Assembly (NCBI GenBank): GCA_031213475.1
Contig: JARUPZ010000034.1
Span: 372,001-436,000 of the forward strand
Length of the DNA stretch: 64,000 nt
Source: Nereocystis luetkeana
Taxonomy: Eukaryota > Sar > Phaeophyceae > Laminariales > Laminariaceae
Direction: 5' to 3'
The notes beneath the pieces are model-generated. The model did no database searches. It saw nothing but the letters and a program-made list of their open reading frames with translations, and was not told the DNA's origin. Positions 10,495-23,138 of this stretch are shown piece after piece. Within the stretch, counting starts at the first letter, position 1; each line of letters starts with the position of its first letter. Both the position numbers and the translations under genes were made by a program.

Positions 10495-13063
10495 TATATA
10501 CATGAAACCAATGTACTTCGTATTACTGTGTTTTTACTATATACCAGGTATGTTAATAAGCATATTCGGCCTTTATTGCTACAGCAGTGTATGTTCCCCC
10601 GATATAGACAGACGTCGAAACGAACCACTGCTACTTAGTATAACCACTAACCACCAGGGTGATCGGCTTGCGATTCCTCCACCTCGTACGCGAAGATTAC
10701 TGACGGATGCAAACCAGGATATTCTTATAGTAGTATCAGAATTGCAGGATGCATGTATTCCCTCCGCAACATCGTGTTGGCGCTTAAATTTAGCTCTTTC
10801 CTTGGCGAATATTCTTACCCCGCTTATCGCTTTTTTGCAGCAGGAAGTAGTAGTAATGTACGGCGCATAGTACTTGTGGTGCGGTGCATTGCGTCGTGTG
10901 GATATTGCAGCAGGTCAACAATATTTCCCGAATCGCCGAGTCTCACTACTTATCATTACCTCAATAACTCCCGCTAACCGACTCTCACCCAATAAATCTA
11001 TACTAACAACTCCTACGGTAGAGCTACTACATACATACACTCGTCGCTCCTCGTTTGACGGAGTAGTCGGCGTCGTGGTATGTACCACTACTGTCTCGTG
11101 AGAGTCACATACATACATACGAGATGTTCTCTTTAGCTCAACATTCGCTCCGCATTATTAGCCCGAAAGGAGTTTCTTCTCGAATAAATAGCGTGCTCAA
11201 GAGGGGGGTCGCTGCGGGATTCCGTTGTGCGGTGTGGTTTGCACTTTCACCCTGCTGTGTTTGCCAGTATTCCATTTTCGCCGCGCGGCATTACATGAAT
11301 ATTCACTGCCAAGTCAATATGTTCCTGCTACTTACTGCTGCTGTAAATGTTGTCAAGTTGATACGTGCGGCCTACTGTAGCTAGTGTAGTGTAATGTAGT
11401 GTAGTGTAGTGTCTAGTGTAGTGCGGCCTGCGGTGAGGGCGAGTACCACGGCCAGAATTTTGCGAATCAGTGCAGCAGCTAGCTGTAGTATTCCTGACAA
11501 TCAATGCGGTTATAGATATACCAGGTACATAACATCGGATCTTCGGCGTCGGTAAGGACGTCATGGCAACAGAAAAAAAAAAAAAACGCTTCCGCTCGCA
11601 TCATTATTCCATGATCAATCAGTTGCGAGCGTTGAAATACGAAGTATATCATTCAAATCACCTTGTTTTGTGCGACTACAGACTACCCTACGCAGGATGC
11701 CTGGGAGCATGTACCGTAGCCAAGACACCCGGGAGTACCACAGCAACAGTTGATCCGTTGTCACGCGAACGTGTTTTTTCGTGTGCAGCCGCAAATATTT
11801 TGAAAGTTGGACCATTTGTGAAACTGATTATACTTGAATGGTCATAAAAAAATTGACAGCGATCGTGAATTCGAAGAATCTTCGCAAAGTATGTCCGTGA
11901 TGCTTGAAACAACGCAAATAAGACGTGTACGTTTAGGTTGCACAAAAACAAAACGATGTTGTTTGTTGTTTTCAAGCAAAAATAACGTTTAAAACATACC
12001 AGGGTACCAGGTATGAATAGTGGCGGTTTTTACTTGTTTTTGGCGCCACCTTGTTGTAGTTCGGGAACAACTATTAATATGACACTATTAATATGATAGA
12101 TAGATACATGTGTGTGTTGGATTTCCGTATCTGACACTGGTTTATTATGTTGGTTCGAAGTGAAAACCGAGGAAATACCAGCCACGACAGGGTGTGGCGT
12201 TCGCCTAGTAGTCACGAAGGGTCTCGTATGTATGTGCAGTATTCAGGTTATGTTACCCTAATACACGGGTGGAATCCCCGACAAGTAAAAGCCATCACAA
12301 TTTGCGCTCCAATGCGACTTCGCGTCCGAAAGTATGTAAAAACATGCTCACGCCAAGGTCAACCCCTCGGGCGCAGGACACCGATGATGATGTTGATGAT
12401 ACAATGTTTGGAGTGTATTGATATTGGGCAGAATGTATGCTGGCCTAACCCACATTTGCACTCATATTTTGGGATGAATAGGTGTGTTCCACACTCTCAA
12501 TTAATTCAAGAAAACCTGATCGAGGGTTCTTGTCCCCCTGTGAAAAACGTCTCTCTTACCGTAGTTCTCCGGTTGTATACCAGGTACTGCGTATCACTAC
12601 TACTGCTGGCTGTGGTACTACGGTATGTTTAAAGGGAGGTTACGACTAAGATCGGTTATAAGTGGTATGTGTACTAACATGTACACATATATATTGTACT
12701 GTAGTACATACAAGAGTATCGCCTACTACTACTTGTAGACGCACTACAAAAATACAACAAAGAGAGTGATCACCAGTTTTCTGCCTCGACTGGCCGCGCA
12801 TACCACTACGGCTGCGTTGTGTGTTGGGCCATCCAAAACACATACCAGGTGTTCAACTGGTCTAACCAGGACCAGAACCTGCTGTGTGTTTTTCAAGTAA
12901 AACATCAATAATTGCATTTTACCTTGGAAGCACATAGTAGTAGGTAGCTCTCGCACTTTCAGTGGAGTAGATTGTCCTCATTTTTGTCCTTGCTGCTGTG
13001 CCCGCATAATTGTCTTTCATTTTTGCCAATTTCACAGATTGTTATTAACACGGCAGACGCGAG
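10495..13063. other. Non-coding stretch upstream of the carbonic anhydrase gene
   Basis: No gene is recognised. The longest frame (12147-12632, 161 codons) has no domain, unusual composition and no splice context. Repeated GTAGTGTAGT occurs at 11385-11425, and TACC(A/T)GGTA motifs lie at 10545, 11519, 12010 and 12579. The promoter of the downstream gene should lie near 12900-13063, but I see no diagnostic core element. Confidence 0.4.
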
Positions 13064-16000
13064 ATGGCCCCCTTCGCTATCCGGACAACGGCCACGGCGC
13101 TGTTGTGCTCTCTTCTCCTGCCCAGCTTCCCAGGACTGGTTACCGCCTCACAACAGGTAGGCCTTCTATTTCTGCACAGTCACTATCAAGAATACTCGTA
13201 CCACGTACCTGTTGAACGGCGCGGGAAATCTCACTTCAATAGTAAACTCTTACAGTGGTCTACAGTAGTATAGTAGCACGGTTCAAGCACACGTTAGTTA
13301 CGGCCGGTAGTTTACTGAGAGTGACTACGAATGGGCGGCGACAAGAAGACCAGTTAGTTGTTGTCCGCAAAAACAGACTATGATACCAGGTGCAGATCTT
13401 GGAATCCCTGAAGACTCATTTTCCCAGCCGTTCATTCGGCCTCAGATTGGGTGAATGCACCGATGGTCTCGCGGCTCCTGTTGCCGCCGATGGGCTGCTG
13501 AAGTTCCCCACGTGTCTACTGTAGATAGTGGTGTTCGTATCCTTCGAGCGAGCTCAGTGACACTCTGTCAAACGAGTTGTCGTTGCCCTCCAACGAATTG
13601 CTTGTGATTGCCGCAAAAAAAAGCACAATTAATTATTGTTGTTGCTGTCGTTCTCTTCGCAAACAAATCTCTGTTACATGCGTATTTTCTCAGGCACATA
13701 TGGCGTGTGTAGTTCGAACCCTCGTGGATAATCTCATCGTCCGCTGCTGCTGCTGCTGCTGCTATCGGTCTCTAACTCATGAACTCTCGGCGGACACCGC
13801 GTACGTTCGATGAACCCACCGGAACACTGGACGAAGTTCAATACCCATGGACGGCAGCAGCGTGGACTCAAGACCAGGGAACCCAAACCTGGTACGTACG
13901 CTGAGTATACTATCGTATGCGTAGCGTGCCCGTTCCTTGGGGTGCGTACGTACCAAAGCCTGTGTTTCGCAGCGAAGTGTGTACCTGTGATCTGCAACTT
14001 GGCAATGATGCAATTTAGTCGCTTCACCAATGCATACTGGAGAGCTGCAGACACGTTTTTGGAGATGATGTCGCTCGTCGAACTACAGTAATGTGGTGTT
14101 GGACCATCTTTGCAGCCGGGAAATAGTTGAGAGCTGCCGGAACAGAGTATACTGTGGACGAAGCCGCCCTCCATTCTCAAACCGTGCTACAATGGGAATG
14201 CTCTGTTCCGCCTGCCGTTCGTTCCGATTTCAGAGGAAACCTCCCTTCCTGACTGGACGTACCGCCGCTCCATCAAGGGACAAAAGCCGTACAGCCCCAG
14301 GTACGAACCGGGATACTTCGTTCCAGAGAGCACGGGTATGACAGCATGTCTTGCGGGCTGTCCAGGCCCATTTTGCATCGAAGTCTAAGATCACTGTAGT
14401 AGTTGGGGCCCATGTAGAGAACGTTGGTAAGTCCGAGCGTAGCCTTGCAAACCCTGAAAAGCATGGATGAGCTTACTCTTTTTATGGATGCGGTATTCTT
14501 TGTACATACCTCGTACTGATGTAGTATGTGTATTTGCGCATGGCGGTTAGGAGTATAAAGTTTTCCCGAGTCTAGCCATGTTATCATGGTCTCTCTCTCC
14601 GTCATAGTGGGTCTGCCGTGGGTTAATCACGCGCGCACTGCTTGGGCGTCGCCACGTAACAGTAACTATTGTACTGGTCTTCGTATGGGGGGGCATGCCC
14701 ACCGTGTGCGCTGGAACACACTTCTACACGAACACACGAAAAAGGTATCACGGGCGTACTCTTAAAAAATACTCGGATTTGTATTCGTGCGGTAGAACAA
14801 CGCTCACCAGTCCCTTACGATACAGTAATAAATAGTAGTCACACTGAACGCGCGATCCAATGTTGCCCAATATACCTTGCGTTGTGTATACGTCACTCAT
14901 ATGCCACGTTAACTATTTATTATAGGAGGACAATATGTGGACCCAAAATACTTGTGACTGACGATGTTTCCCAACTGAGAAACTAGAGGCCTTCGAGGAA
15001 TTTATCCACTTGCATTTTACGCGTTTACTATTGTTTCATACCTGCTTAGCCAGGGGATGTTCAGCGAGTTGCTATGATATGTATCAGGTACGATAGTGCA
15101 CTGCCTCTGAAAGTTACCGAACGGGTCAAATATACTGTACGTAAATATAACATATATATGTCGAGAAAGTAAAGAACGGTTATCAACAATATATCCATGC
15201 CCTCTACAGGCATGGCTCCTATAAAAAAGAATGCCCGCTCAGCCGCCGCCGGCCCCGCCGAAATGATTCGTGCTTCTTACGCCGTATCCTGACCACAGCG
15301 AATGGCATATCGGTTACCCGGACTGCGGCGGAGACTCTCAGAGCCCGATCAACCTGTCCGCCAACGTCGGGACTTTCGTCAAGGTAAACTACAATACAGT
15401 AGTAGTAGTAGGGAATAATAGCAATCAGATGTGACAGGGCACGCAGCATGTCCGTAGAGGCTTCGCCCTCGCAGCTGCAATCGTCGTTGGTTTTACACGG
15501 AAGCCAGGTTTCATTTTATATCAAAATCACTCTACCTCGTGCCCGATTGACGATATAAAAAAGAGGCGCGCTGATGCGTTTCGAAACGGAGCAACAGGTT
15601 GCTAGGAACGCAACACGTTTTATGTGGGCGGAGGCGTCGTGAGAAATGCATAGCAATCCTTGTTCACGCGAGGCTTCATAAATACCGTTGGTCGAGCTGA
15701 TATCAAACATACGTGTCAACTGCGCATGTATGTTGTGTTCTCTGGCGATGGCATATGGCGTGCGTACAATCTGCGCATACCGCGTATTCTGAAATCTAGT
15801 GTCGGCCGCATATTTCAGTAATAATATAATGGAGTTGGTACAGCAACAGATCGGACTACTGTACAGTATATATGTTGCGAGCCGATCGCTGGGATGGCAC
15901 GGGAATGATGGCGACATACACGGCGGCAATCCCCCTTACAATGTTTCGCTCGTGCATCGATTCAACGTACTGCACCACTGTCATCCTTCTGACCTAAGCA

Positions 16001-19000
16001 TCAGGGTGAAATCTGGAATAGTTCGGGACCATACCACGAACCGCCTCGCCACGACAATTGGCGACCGTTCCCATATGACCCATTTCAAGGCCGCATGTAT
16101 TATGTATCGACTTCGCGTGCCTGTCGTTCTTCTGAATTATTAGGCAACTGAGTTCAGCTTGGACTTGTTCGGGACTGAGTGTGCGTCGAAGCAGTTATCC
16201 TTCGGGGTCAACGGGCACGAGTGGGAGGTAAGCCGCTGCGTCGATAGTACTCCGCAATGCGAATGTAAGACACGTGATCGGTGGCGGGAAGGGCAAGATG
16301 GTTTCGGTGTTCGACCCTCAGTGCTCGCTTCCTATAAACAGGCAGTGTGGACTGAGTAAAGCAAACGGAGGGCTACTACAGTAGTATCTTGTCCCAAACT
16401 CGTGGAGGCGTGGGATCCACATGCAAAAGGTATCTAAGTTGTGCGCTTCACGAAACGCAATGCGCACCCACCTGATACAAAAGGGTTGTATATTTTGTAT
16501 CGGTGTGTGGAGTATTGAATAGTGGACGGCCGTATCCCGCCTGCCGAACGTATGCATGCCGGGCCTCCCCCCAACATTGTTCGCTTCAATACTGTGCTCT
16601 ACCTGAAATAGAGCACAGTGCTACCCTGTATGAATGTTATCTACTGTACTGCCCTGCATGAATGTTATCTACTGCTGAACTACCCTTCATGATTGCTGAG
16701 TACCTTAATGTGCTGGACTGTCGCGCAGATCGACTTCAGCAAGTGTACCGACGTCTCCCATCTCTCGTTCGACGGTGGCAAGTACAGCCTGGCACAGATG
16801 CATATCCACTCCCCTTCCGAGCACATGGTAAGGGATTTGTAGTTTCAATAGGTTTATGTTGTAGACCTGCAAAAAACAATTGAGGAAAATCCAGCGCAAA
16901 GCCCTGGGTTTTGGCTAATTCTCTCGTGTGGGATATAGAGCACATGAGTGAGTACATTATTTAGTTGTTTGATTCGTTGGCAAAACGGTAGACGTTAAAC
17001 ACGTCCTCTGTAATGATAAGGAGGTCATGCTGGCCCAAGTGGCAAACATACAGCGACTGGATGTTGGCCTTATTAGGGGCATCGCGCGCAACCTTCTCGG
17101 AAGACACACTATCCCACTGCAGTCCCTTGACAGCGTGCCGCTCTAAACTCGCCGCAGCAGAACTTGTGCATTCTGTATGGGCTGCAGTACGCCCCAAGTA
17201 AATGACAAGGGTTAACCTCACGCGTCTGTGCTTCCCCGTCATGTACGAGCAGATTGCTGGGGCATTGCACGACGCCGAGATCCATCTAGTGCACACCCGT
17301 GAGGACTCGGACAGCGCAGAATCTGAGCTTCTCGTGGTGGCCGTACTCCTGGATGCGAATGAGCACGGTTGGAATGTTGGGGTAAGTATGCCGGCAATGG
17401 AGTAGGGTCCTAACATCAGTGCAGAACACCAATTTGCCCACCATGCTCTATTGGCTACGTACAGTAGGTCTGCGACCTCTACGTTTTAATACGAACGTAA
17501 AACATTGGTGGCTGCAGAGGGGCATCCTCCGAACACGGTTTAACAGTGGATCTCGGCATACAATGCTGGGGTTCTCTCAATTTCCCAAAACGAAACTCCA
17601 ACGACTGACTTACGCATAATTTTATTTTCTACGCTTCTTTACCCTGAATGGGTGGACAGCTTGAGCCTCTATGGGAGGTGCTGGGTTCTGGAGCTACACC
17701 TACTCACGGAGGCATCAACCCGTACGAGTTGATACCATCAACCATGGCGTACTCACACTACATGGGGTCTCTCACAACCCCTCCCTGCAGCGAGGTGATC
17801 ACACGTTTCGATCATTCATTACAAACTCGGTTCGTTTCTGGATCTCTGCGGCAGGTTGTCGCGCGTACGTGGGCAGCAAACAATTGACGTCGTGTCGTAT
17901 ATACAGTTTGCCAAACGCCTGCTGTAGCATAACTGGCACCTGGTGAACATTATGAAAATGGGTCTTGCTGGGATGTTGGGCATATAGGCTACAGTACACA
18001 AACTCGGTTCGTTTCTGGATCTCTGCGGCAGGTTGTCGCGCGTACGTGGGCAGCAAACAATTGACGTCGTGTCGTATATACAGTTTGCCAAACGCCTGCT
18101 GTAGCATAACTGGCACCTGGTGAACATTATGAAAATGGGTCTTGCTGGGATGTTGGGCATATAGGCTACAGTACACGGTTCGCAGTGAGTTATCGATGGA
18201 ATAGCCGCAATACCGTATAAAGTACATTGGTGAGGTTCGCGCCATTTGCGCCGGCCGCCCGTCACTCGTGTAGAATGTATACGAAACGTTGTCATGCTGA
18301 ATGAATGTGCCGTCGCGCAGATTGTGAGGTGGGTCGTCATGAGCGCACCAGCTGGGATCGGCGGACTGCAGCTTGAAATTTTCCGCGACTCGGTCGCCAC
18401 CTCGCCAGACTCGCAGGTAAAACGTCAACACACTGACCCTATACTCTGTCTACAGTAGGTATTGGTACTGTGGCCGTAAAGACAAGTGACACATGGATAA
18501 CGGAGCGTATTGTATGCGCACCCGATGCCATCACATCAAGGCGTACTATTATTGCGGGAGACCATAGTGAATAGGACCAAATATCGTTAGTAAAAATAGG
18601 AAAATATAGAGGTTTTTGTCTGTACCGTAGGTCCTATTTTCACTATGGTCCCCCGTAAAAGTCTATACTTGTATCCCCAACCCTGCGCCCCTTAGTCGTC
18701 CATTAGCTCGATTCCCTCTTGTATCCATGGAATACTGGAGTAATTACTGTACCGACTGTCTTAACGTTGGTTCCCGTGAGCTAGACCCATTGTCGGTAAA
18801 TGTTTTCAACTATCAAACACGTTGCCTAACATCAATGAGTTGGAGCGAGGGGGGCCACTGACTAACGTGCACAAGGCGGTGGCTTCAAAGTCCGACCTAT
18901 TCTTCCGACCTACCCCCGTCCTCTTATTTTCTTATGTGGGCCTTGCAGGTGGACGAGCGCTCTAACACAAACCGCCCGGCTCAAGCGATCAACGGGCGAA

Positions 19001-19017
19001 CCGTTTACATGGTGTGA
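13064..19017 (+). CDS. Alpha-type carbonic anhydrase, nine visible exons
   Basis: Reversible hydration of CO2 to bicarbonate by a zinc enzyme of the alpha family, probably secreted or in an organelle of the carbon-concentrating system. Visible exons: 13064-13156, about 13776-13891, 15299-15383, 16144-16227, 16729-16827, 17253-17381, 17660-17794, 18321-18416 and 18949-19017. From exon 2 onward every junction is GT-AG and in phase. Exon 1 encodes a classic signal peptide (MAPFAIRTTATALLCSLLLP). Exon 3 carries CGGDSQSPINL. Exon 4 has NGH, which provides the proton-shuttle His. Exon 5 has QMHIHSPSEH with two zinc ligands. Exon 6 has AEIHLVH with the third ligand and the gate Glu. Exon 7 has GSLTTPPCSE with the catalytic Thr and the second cysteine of the conserved disulfide. 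Exon 9 has NRPAQ..NGR. Length is about 290 residues, normal for the family. The 3' splice site of exon 2 is not resolved: no AG is found in the open part of its frame, so an extra small exon or an assembly error is possible. Confidence 0.9.
16591..16620. repeat. Perfect 11-bp hairpin in carbonic anhydrase intron 4
   Basis: ACTGTGCTCTA and TAGAGCACAGT are separated by about eight bases. Just downstream, TGAATGTTATCTACTG is tandemly repeated (about 16630-16675). No known function is assigned. Confidence 0.7.
17821..18174. repeat. 177-bp tandem duplication in carbonic anhydrase intron 7
   Basis: Bases 17821-17997 and 17998-18174 are essentially identical direct repeats. They lie between exon 7 (ends 17794) and exon 8 (starts 18321) and lengthen the intron without touching coding sequence. 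The near identity implies a recent event or a sequence-assembly artefact. Confidence 0.95.
18554..18656. mobile_element. MITE-A copy 4, inside carbonic anhydrase intron 8
   Basis: The ends GCGGGAGACCATAGTGAATA and TTTTCACTATGGTCCCCCG form imperfect terminal inverted repeats around the family core (TTAGTAAAAATAGG, GAGGTTTTTGT). It sits between exon 8 (ends 18416) and exon 9 (starts 18949), in a spliced region, so it need not harm the gene. Confidence 0.87.
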
Positions 19018-19138
19018 GGGCGCATCTGATATCATGTGTTCAGCCCCAGGTGTAGGTTGGGGGCAACGGGCGCACCGTTTACATGGTGTGAGGGCGCATC
19101 ATGTGTTCGGCCCCAGGCGTAGGTTGGGGGGGGTACAC
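18991..19138. repeat. Tandem duplication of the carbonic anhydrase stop-codon end
   Basis: A 74-80 bp unit starting at the NGRTVYMV-stop codons (18991) is repeated from 19065. The second copy keeps all eight codons plus TGA, with a synonymous CGA-to-CGC change and a short deletion afterwards. It lies downstream of the functional stop and would be in the 3' UTR. A second copy of the last codons and their UTR is an unusual but harmless arrangement. Confidence 0.9.
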
Positions 19139-19430
19139 TGCAGGAAGATCAATGTCACCAAAGACATCGCTTTAAGGGGGTGAATCGTATGGATGGTGGC
19201 CCACTGAAGGTATAGTATCACTAGGTACAGTAGGCCTATGGGTGTGCGTGTATCGTCAGCAAAGCCAGAAAACAGTGCAGGTAGCAACAGCATCTTTGCT
19301 CGGGCACAGGGTCTGTATTATTCCCGATGGGCATACGCATAGTATTGGAGGGCGGTGATAAGGGTGTTCTAGATGCCCGCTGATGTGTTCTACCTGGATC
19401 GATACCCTGGGTACCTCAATGTGTACATGA

Positions 19431-19562
19431 AGTATATACAGCATGCAGTAGTTTGATGGCATGATCTTGTGTCGATACCTCGACTACTCTGGCTAAAGTA
19501 TATACAGCATGCAGTAGTTTGATGGCATGATCTTGTGTCGATACCTCGACTACTCTGGCTAG
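19431..19562. repeat. 66-bp tandem duplication
   Basis: Bases 19431-19496 and 19497-19562 are direct repeats beginning AGTATATACAGCATGCAG. They are non-coding and are the third tandem duplication within 2 kb. Confidence 0.93.
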
Positions 19563-22500
19563 TGCGGGGAAGATACCTCGCGCCAAGGGTTTACAACAAT
19601 ATCTACGAGTGTAGTATTGGTGGTGGTAGTTGAGAAATATCACTCCGTTGGTCAACTATTCGTGGGCAGGTGCCCGGGGCCCCCCAAAATACGTGAATCA
19701 AATTCGTGTTATGTATGATGACGGTGTTGTCATGAACGTTCATGCCCAAACCGATGTAGTCCCCCTGTGCTTTGAAGCCTCTACCATGTACCAGTATGTT
19801 TTTTTGTCGGTATACGCAGCACGCTCTCTCACTCAGTTGTATTTTTTTTCTGCATCCGGGACGGAGCTACCGTCGACCATAGTTGTCCAATGGCATCGGA
19901 CACACAGCGTGTCTCGCGCGCCACGCCTGGAGAAAACTGTTGGGCAGCGACTTCGTGCTTGGTGTACCAGCATATGGTAGCGCTCCCCCTGCGGGATTCC
20001 ATAAGCACTCGAGTGGCACACCAAACCGTGTACATGCAGCTTAATAATATGTGTTATTGGAGGTTGCCTGGTATGATGGGGTCTATTGAGTCCTATACAT
20101 TATTCAGTAGTGTATGTGGGAGCTGTATTTCGTTCTGCGTACGCTCGCAGTATATCTAATGAATATTCTCTGGGAGATATGTGCTGGACATGGGCAATGA
20201 CGCTGCTTAAGGCGCAGATGGTCGCGTTGCCTAAGGGATGCCGTAGACGCCCGTATGTCGTGTGATACTGTGTACGGCAAGAGTTCGAGTTGCCATGCAC
20301 TCTTCGATGTAATACTAAAGATATATCGTCAGCTTACAGTGCGTCTCTCAGACCCCGTTCAAGGTCTGATGGTCTTGAACAAGGCGAGATAGGAACTGCA
20401 ACGTGTTCTGTGTGTATTATACGTTAGCAGTAGTACTCATGATCAACGTCGAAGCAGTGGGTTGGAGCGAACTTCATCGCGCGTTAGTGCACTCGAATAA
20501 CCAACACATATCCCCCCACCCCTGTGACGTGGCATCCTGTTCGCGGTTCAAGCCCCTCCTCTGGCTTTTTTAAGGGATGCCCTCATTGCATGCATGCATA
20601 TATATATACATATATACGTACGAGGTATGCTTACCGCTACTGCGTTTGCAATCACACGAAATGCAGAGGAGCTTCAAAATGGATCAGTGATACACGCACA
20701 AATGCGAGCAAGAGGATAAAGAAAGCATACGCGGTGTAGACTATTTCGAGTATTATGTATCGCGTATAGTTCGATCTCCACCGTCGAGGAGAAGCGAGTA
20801 TTGTTTAATCCCCAGGTTGAGCGATTCGTCACGTGTTCTAGCCCGACCACGCCACACCAACGTAGCAAAGCTTCAAGTTCGATTACTCGGTGAGGAATTA
20901 CTACTGTAGTACGAAGACGTGCGCTTTTCAATACTGTTGGCTCCGACGAACGGTAAGTAGCTCAATATTTAGTAATATCCCTAACATCTTGCGCGGTGGC
21001 TGGTTCAACCAAGCCCATCCCCCACTTTGGTGTCCATTCCCTTCTCGCCATCGAACGCACCTTGCGCACTTGGTGACACTGGTGAGCAGCGCCTCTGTCC
21101 AGGCGGCATCTATCGGTTTTCCGCGACAGTGTCGATCAATCTCCGCTTACATCACATCTAGACGAGACTTCACGTGCTCCGAAGTACGAAGTCCTCGAAT
21201 GAAGAAGGCGTTCCTTCAGGTGCTTCGCCATAGATCCAACCTCACCACGAACCCAGCTTATTGCCGACAGGCGGGGCAAGTAACAAGATAATGCCCCTCT
21301 ATGAGAGTGAGCTCAGCCAAACGCCGTCGGACATAACCCCTATGCGCCCGCCGAGAGTACGCGCGGGGCACGTGAAACACACCGCGATATACGGGGTGTT
21401 CAATATCCATCAATATATATCACGAGTGGGCCTTGCTATGATACGAAGCAATACACTTTTATCGAAGCGGGGGAAACAAACAAATCGACGTAACGAACAC
21501 GCTTACACAGCAGAACCCGGGGGAATGCCACCACGAGAGGTACGCCGAGACAAGAAGAAGACAACGACATACCAGGTATATAATATGAGCAAACACGATA
21601 CTGCGGAAGGGGTACGCTCGAATTTCATGAAAGTCCTCACTAAGTCCGCACGTCGCAAGCCCCATACACATACGAGTATTAGATACATAATGTCGATAAA
21701 ATACATAAGTGCTCGACGCATGCTACGGTAGGGATGCTCCTACAGCAGTGCCATTCTCGGAGGTCCCTCGCCTGAGAAGCTCCATAGCTAGATCTAAACA
21801 GGTTGTAAATAAAAATCGTTCGCTTAACCAGATGAAAAATCGCATGGCATGGGTATAAAACAAAAAATAATGGAAAAACAAACGAGATTTGAAAAATATT
21901 GAGTTAAGGAGCTCCCGCAGTCAGACTTGCTCTCAAAATGTGCTACCTCTATTGTAGCATGCCTCACTATCATGCGCTACGTTGGCTGTGCAATATAACT
22001 AACACTATTATAAAGTACGGAATGTCTTTCCCAGTGACACAACAGTAGTCACCCCGCAGATGCTGCCGTGTACTACTGTGCTGTATTCCAGCAATGAACA
22101 GCCCACCCGTTTTCGATAAGTCCAACCACGGCAAACTGGTGGTGGTGCTGGTACTGTAGTACACGTGGAAGATATTTTAGCCAGTACTGCGGTGATGGAA
22201 TCGTTCAAGGACCAGCCGACGACGATAATTTCCATCAAGGAATTTTGGTGTGGCACGCTTCTACATCGGCTGCCGCTATGAGGAATCCCATACATACCTG
22301 ACCCGAAACTAATATTGAAAAAAATATGCTGGCTTCACCCGATGAATCTTTATATGGCCTACAGTACTATAGTAGGCGTAAAGCGAACAATAGTGCAACT
22401 AATGGGATACCGGGAAGTTCCGCAGCTGAAGAACTCGGTAAATCAGGAAATGTTTCGCCTAACAGTAGTACCACTCCTATCGCAACAAGCGTCTATCACA

Positions 22501-22683
22501 TCAATACATCAATACATCAATTGTGATCGGTCGTAGCGGACTCATGCGGTAGATGAGCATGTGTAGCTCACACCCATAGCCAGCAGGTTCCAGTTTGAGC
22601 AAGGCAGAGCCTTGTTGGCGTCAACAGCGTTGTACTTGCCCGAGAAGGACTACCAGACTAGTACGGGAGAACAGGAACGGATA
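19563..22683. other. Stretch without an assignable gene, some exon-like fragments
   Basis: No domain is recognised. Segments that read protein-like on the + strand lie at about 19670-19795 and about 22150-22300. A third, at about 22565-22688, runs open up to the copia insertion point and stays open across it when the element is removed. None has a well-supported pair of splice sites. They could be exons of the unrecognised gene proposed at 29875-33378 or chance. A hairpin-like segment (AGACC..GTTCAAGGTCT) lies near 20350. Confidence 0.3.
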
Positions 22684-22688
22684 AGATG

Positions 22689-23093
22689 TGTTTGTGGTAT
22701 GCGGTAGCTTGATATAGGTCTACGGATATTGGGGGTTTCATGTATTGTGGGGTTTCGTATTATGTATCGGGGCATTATTTAGCATGCCTCGTGGATGGAG
22801 GGATGGAGCTGCTCCTCCGGGAGCAGTCGCTGATGTTAATGATACGGCCCAGGCTTTCATGATAACAATACTGCCTCTCTATATGTAAGTGGTGCAGCCG
22901 GTGACAATCTTGGTGCAGCTTACCTCCTGTGTGTGGTTTGTGTGGTGAGGTCTCTGACAGATCGGTATTGATCCACCTGGTGTGTTGTGCTTGGTTTATT
23001 GTACGAGTATTTCGTTTTCTCTCCTCGATCTACGCCATAGGGGCACGCCGCGTGGTTACATAGGCCACGTTATACAGCAAGCGTATTCAAACA
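22689..23093 (+). repeat. 5' LTR of the copia element
   Basis: 405 bp, TG...CA ends, about 97% identical to 29422-29828. It would carry the element's promoter and the R region, but no TATA box stands out. Confidence 0.95.
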
Positions 23094-23138
23094 CGATATC
23101 GTGTTTCCGGGCCCGGAGTTTACTGAAGGGTTGCTCTT

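Noticed and set aside
12147..12632. 161-codon frame upstream of the carbonic anhydrase gene
   Set aside because: Composition is unlike the confirmed exons, with no recognisable domain and an embedded TACCAGGTA motif that otherwise occurs only in non-coding DNA.
17799..18431. 210-codon minus-strand frame with an internal repeat
   Set aside because: Antisense shadow of carbonic anhydrase exon 8 and the 177-bp intron duplication; the repeat in it is the duplication itself.
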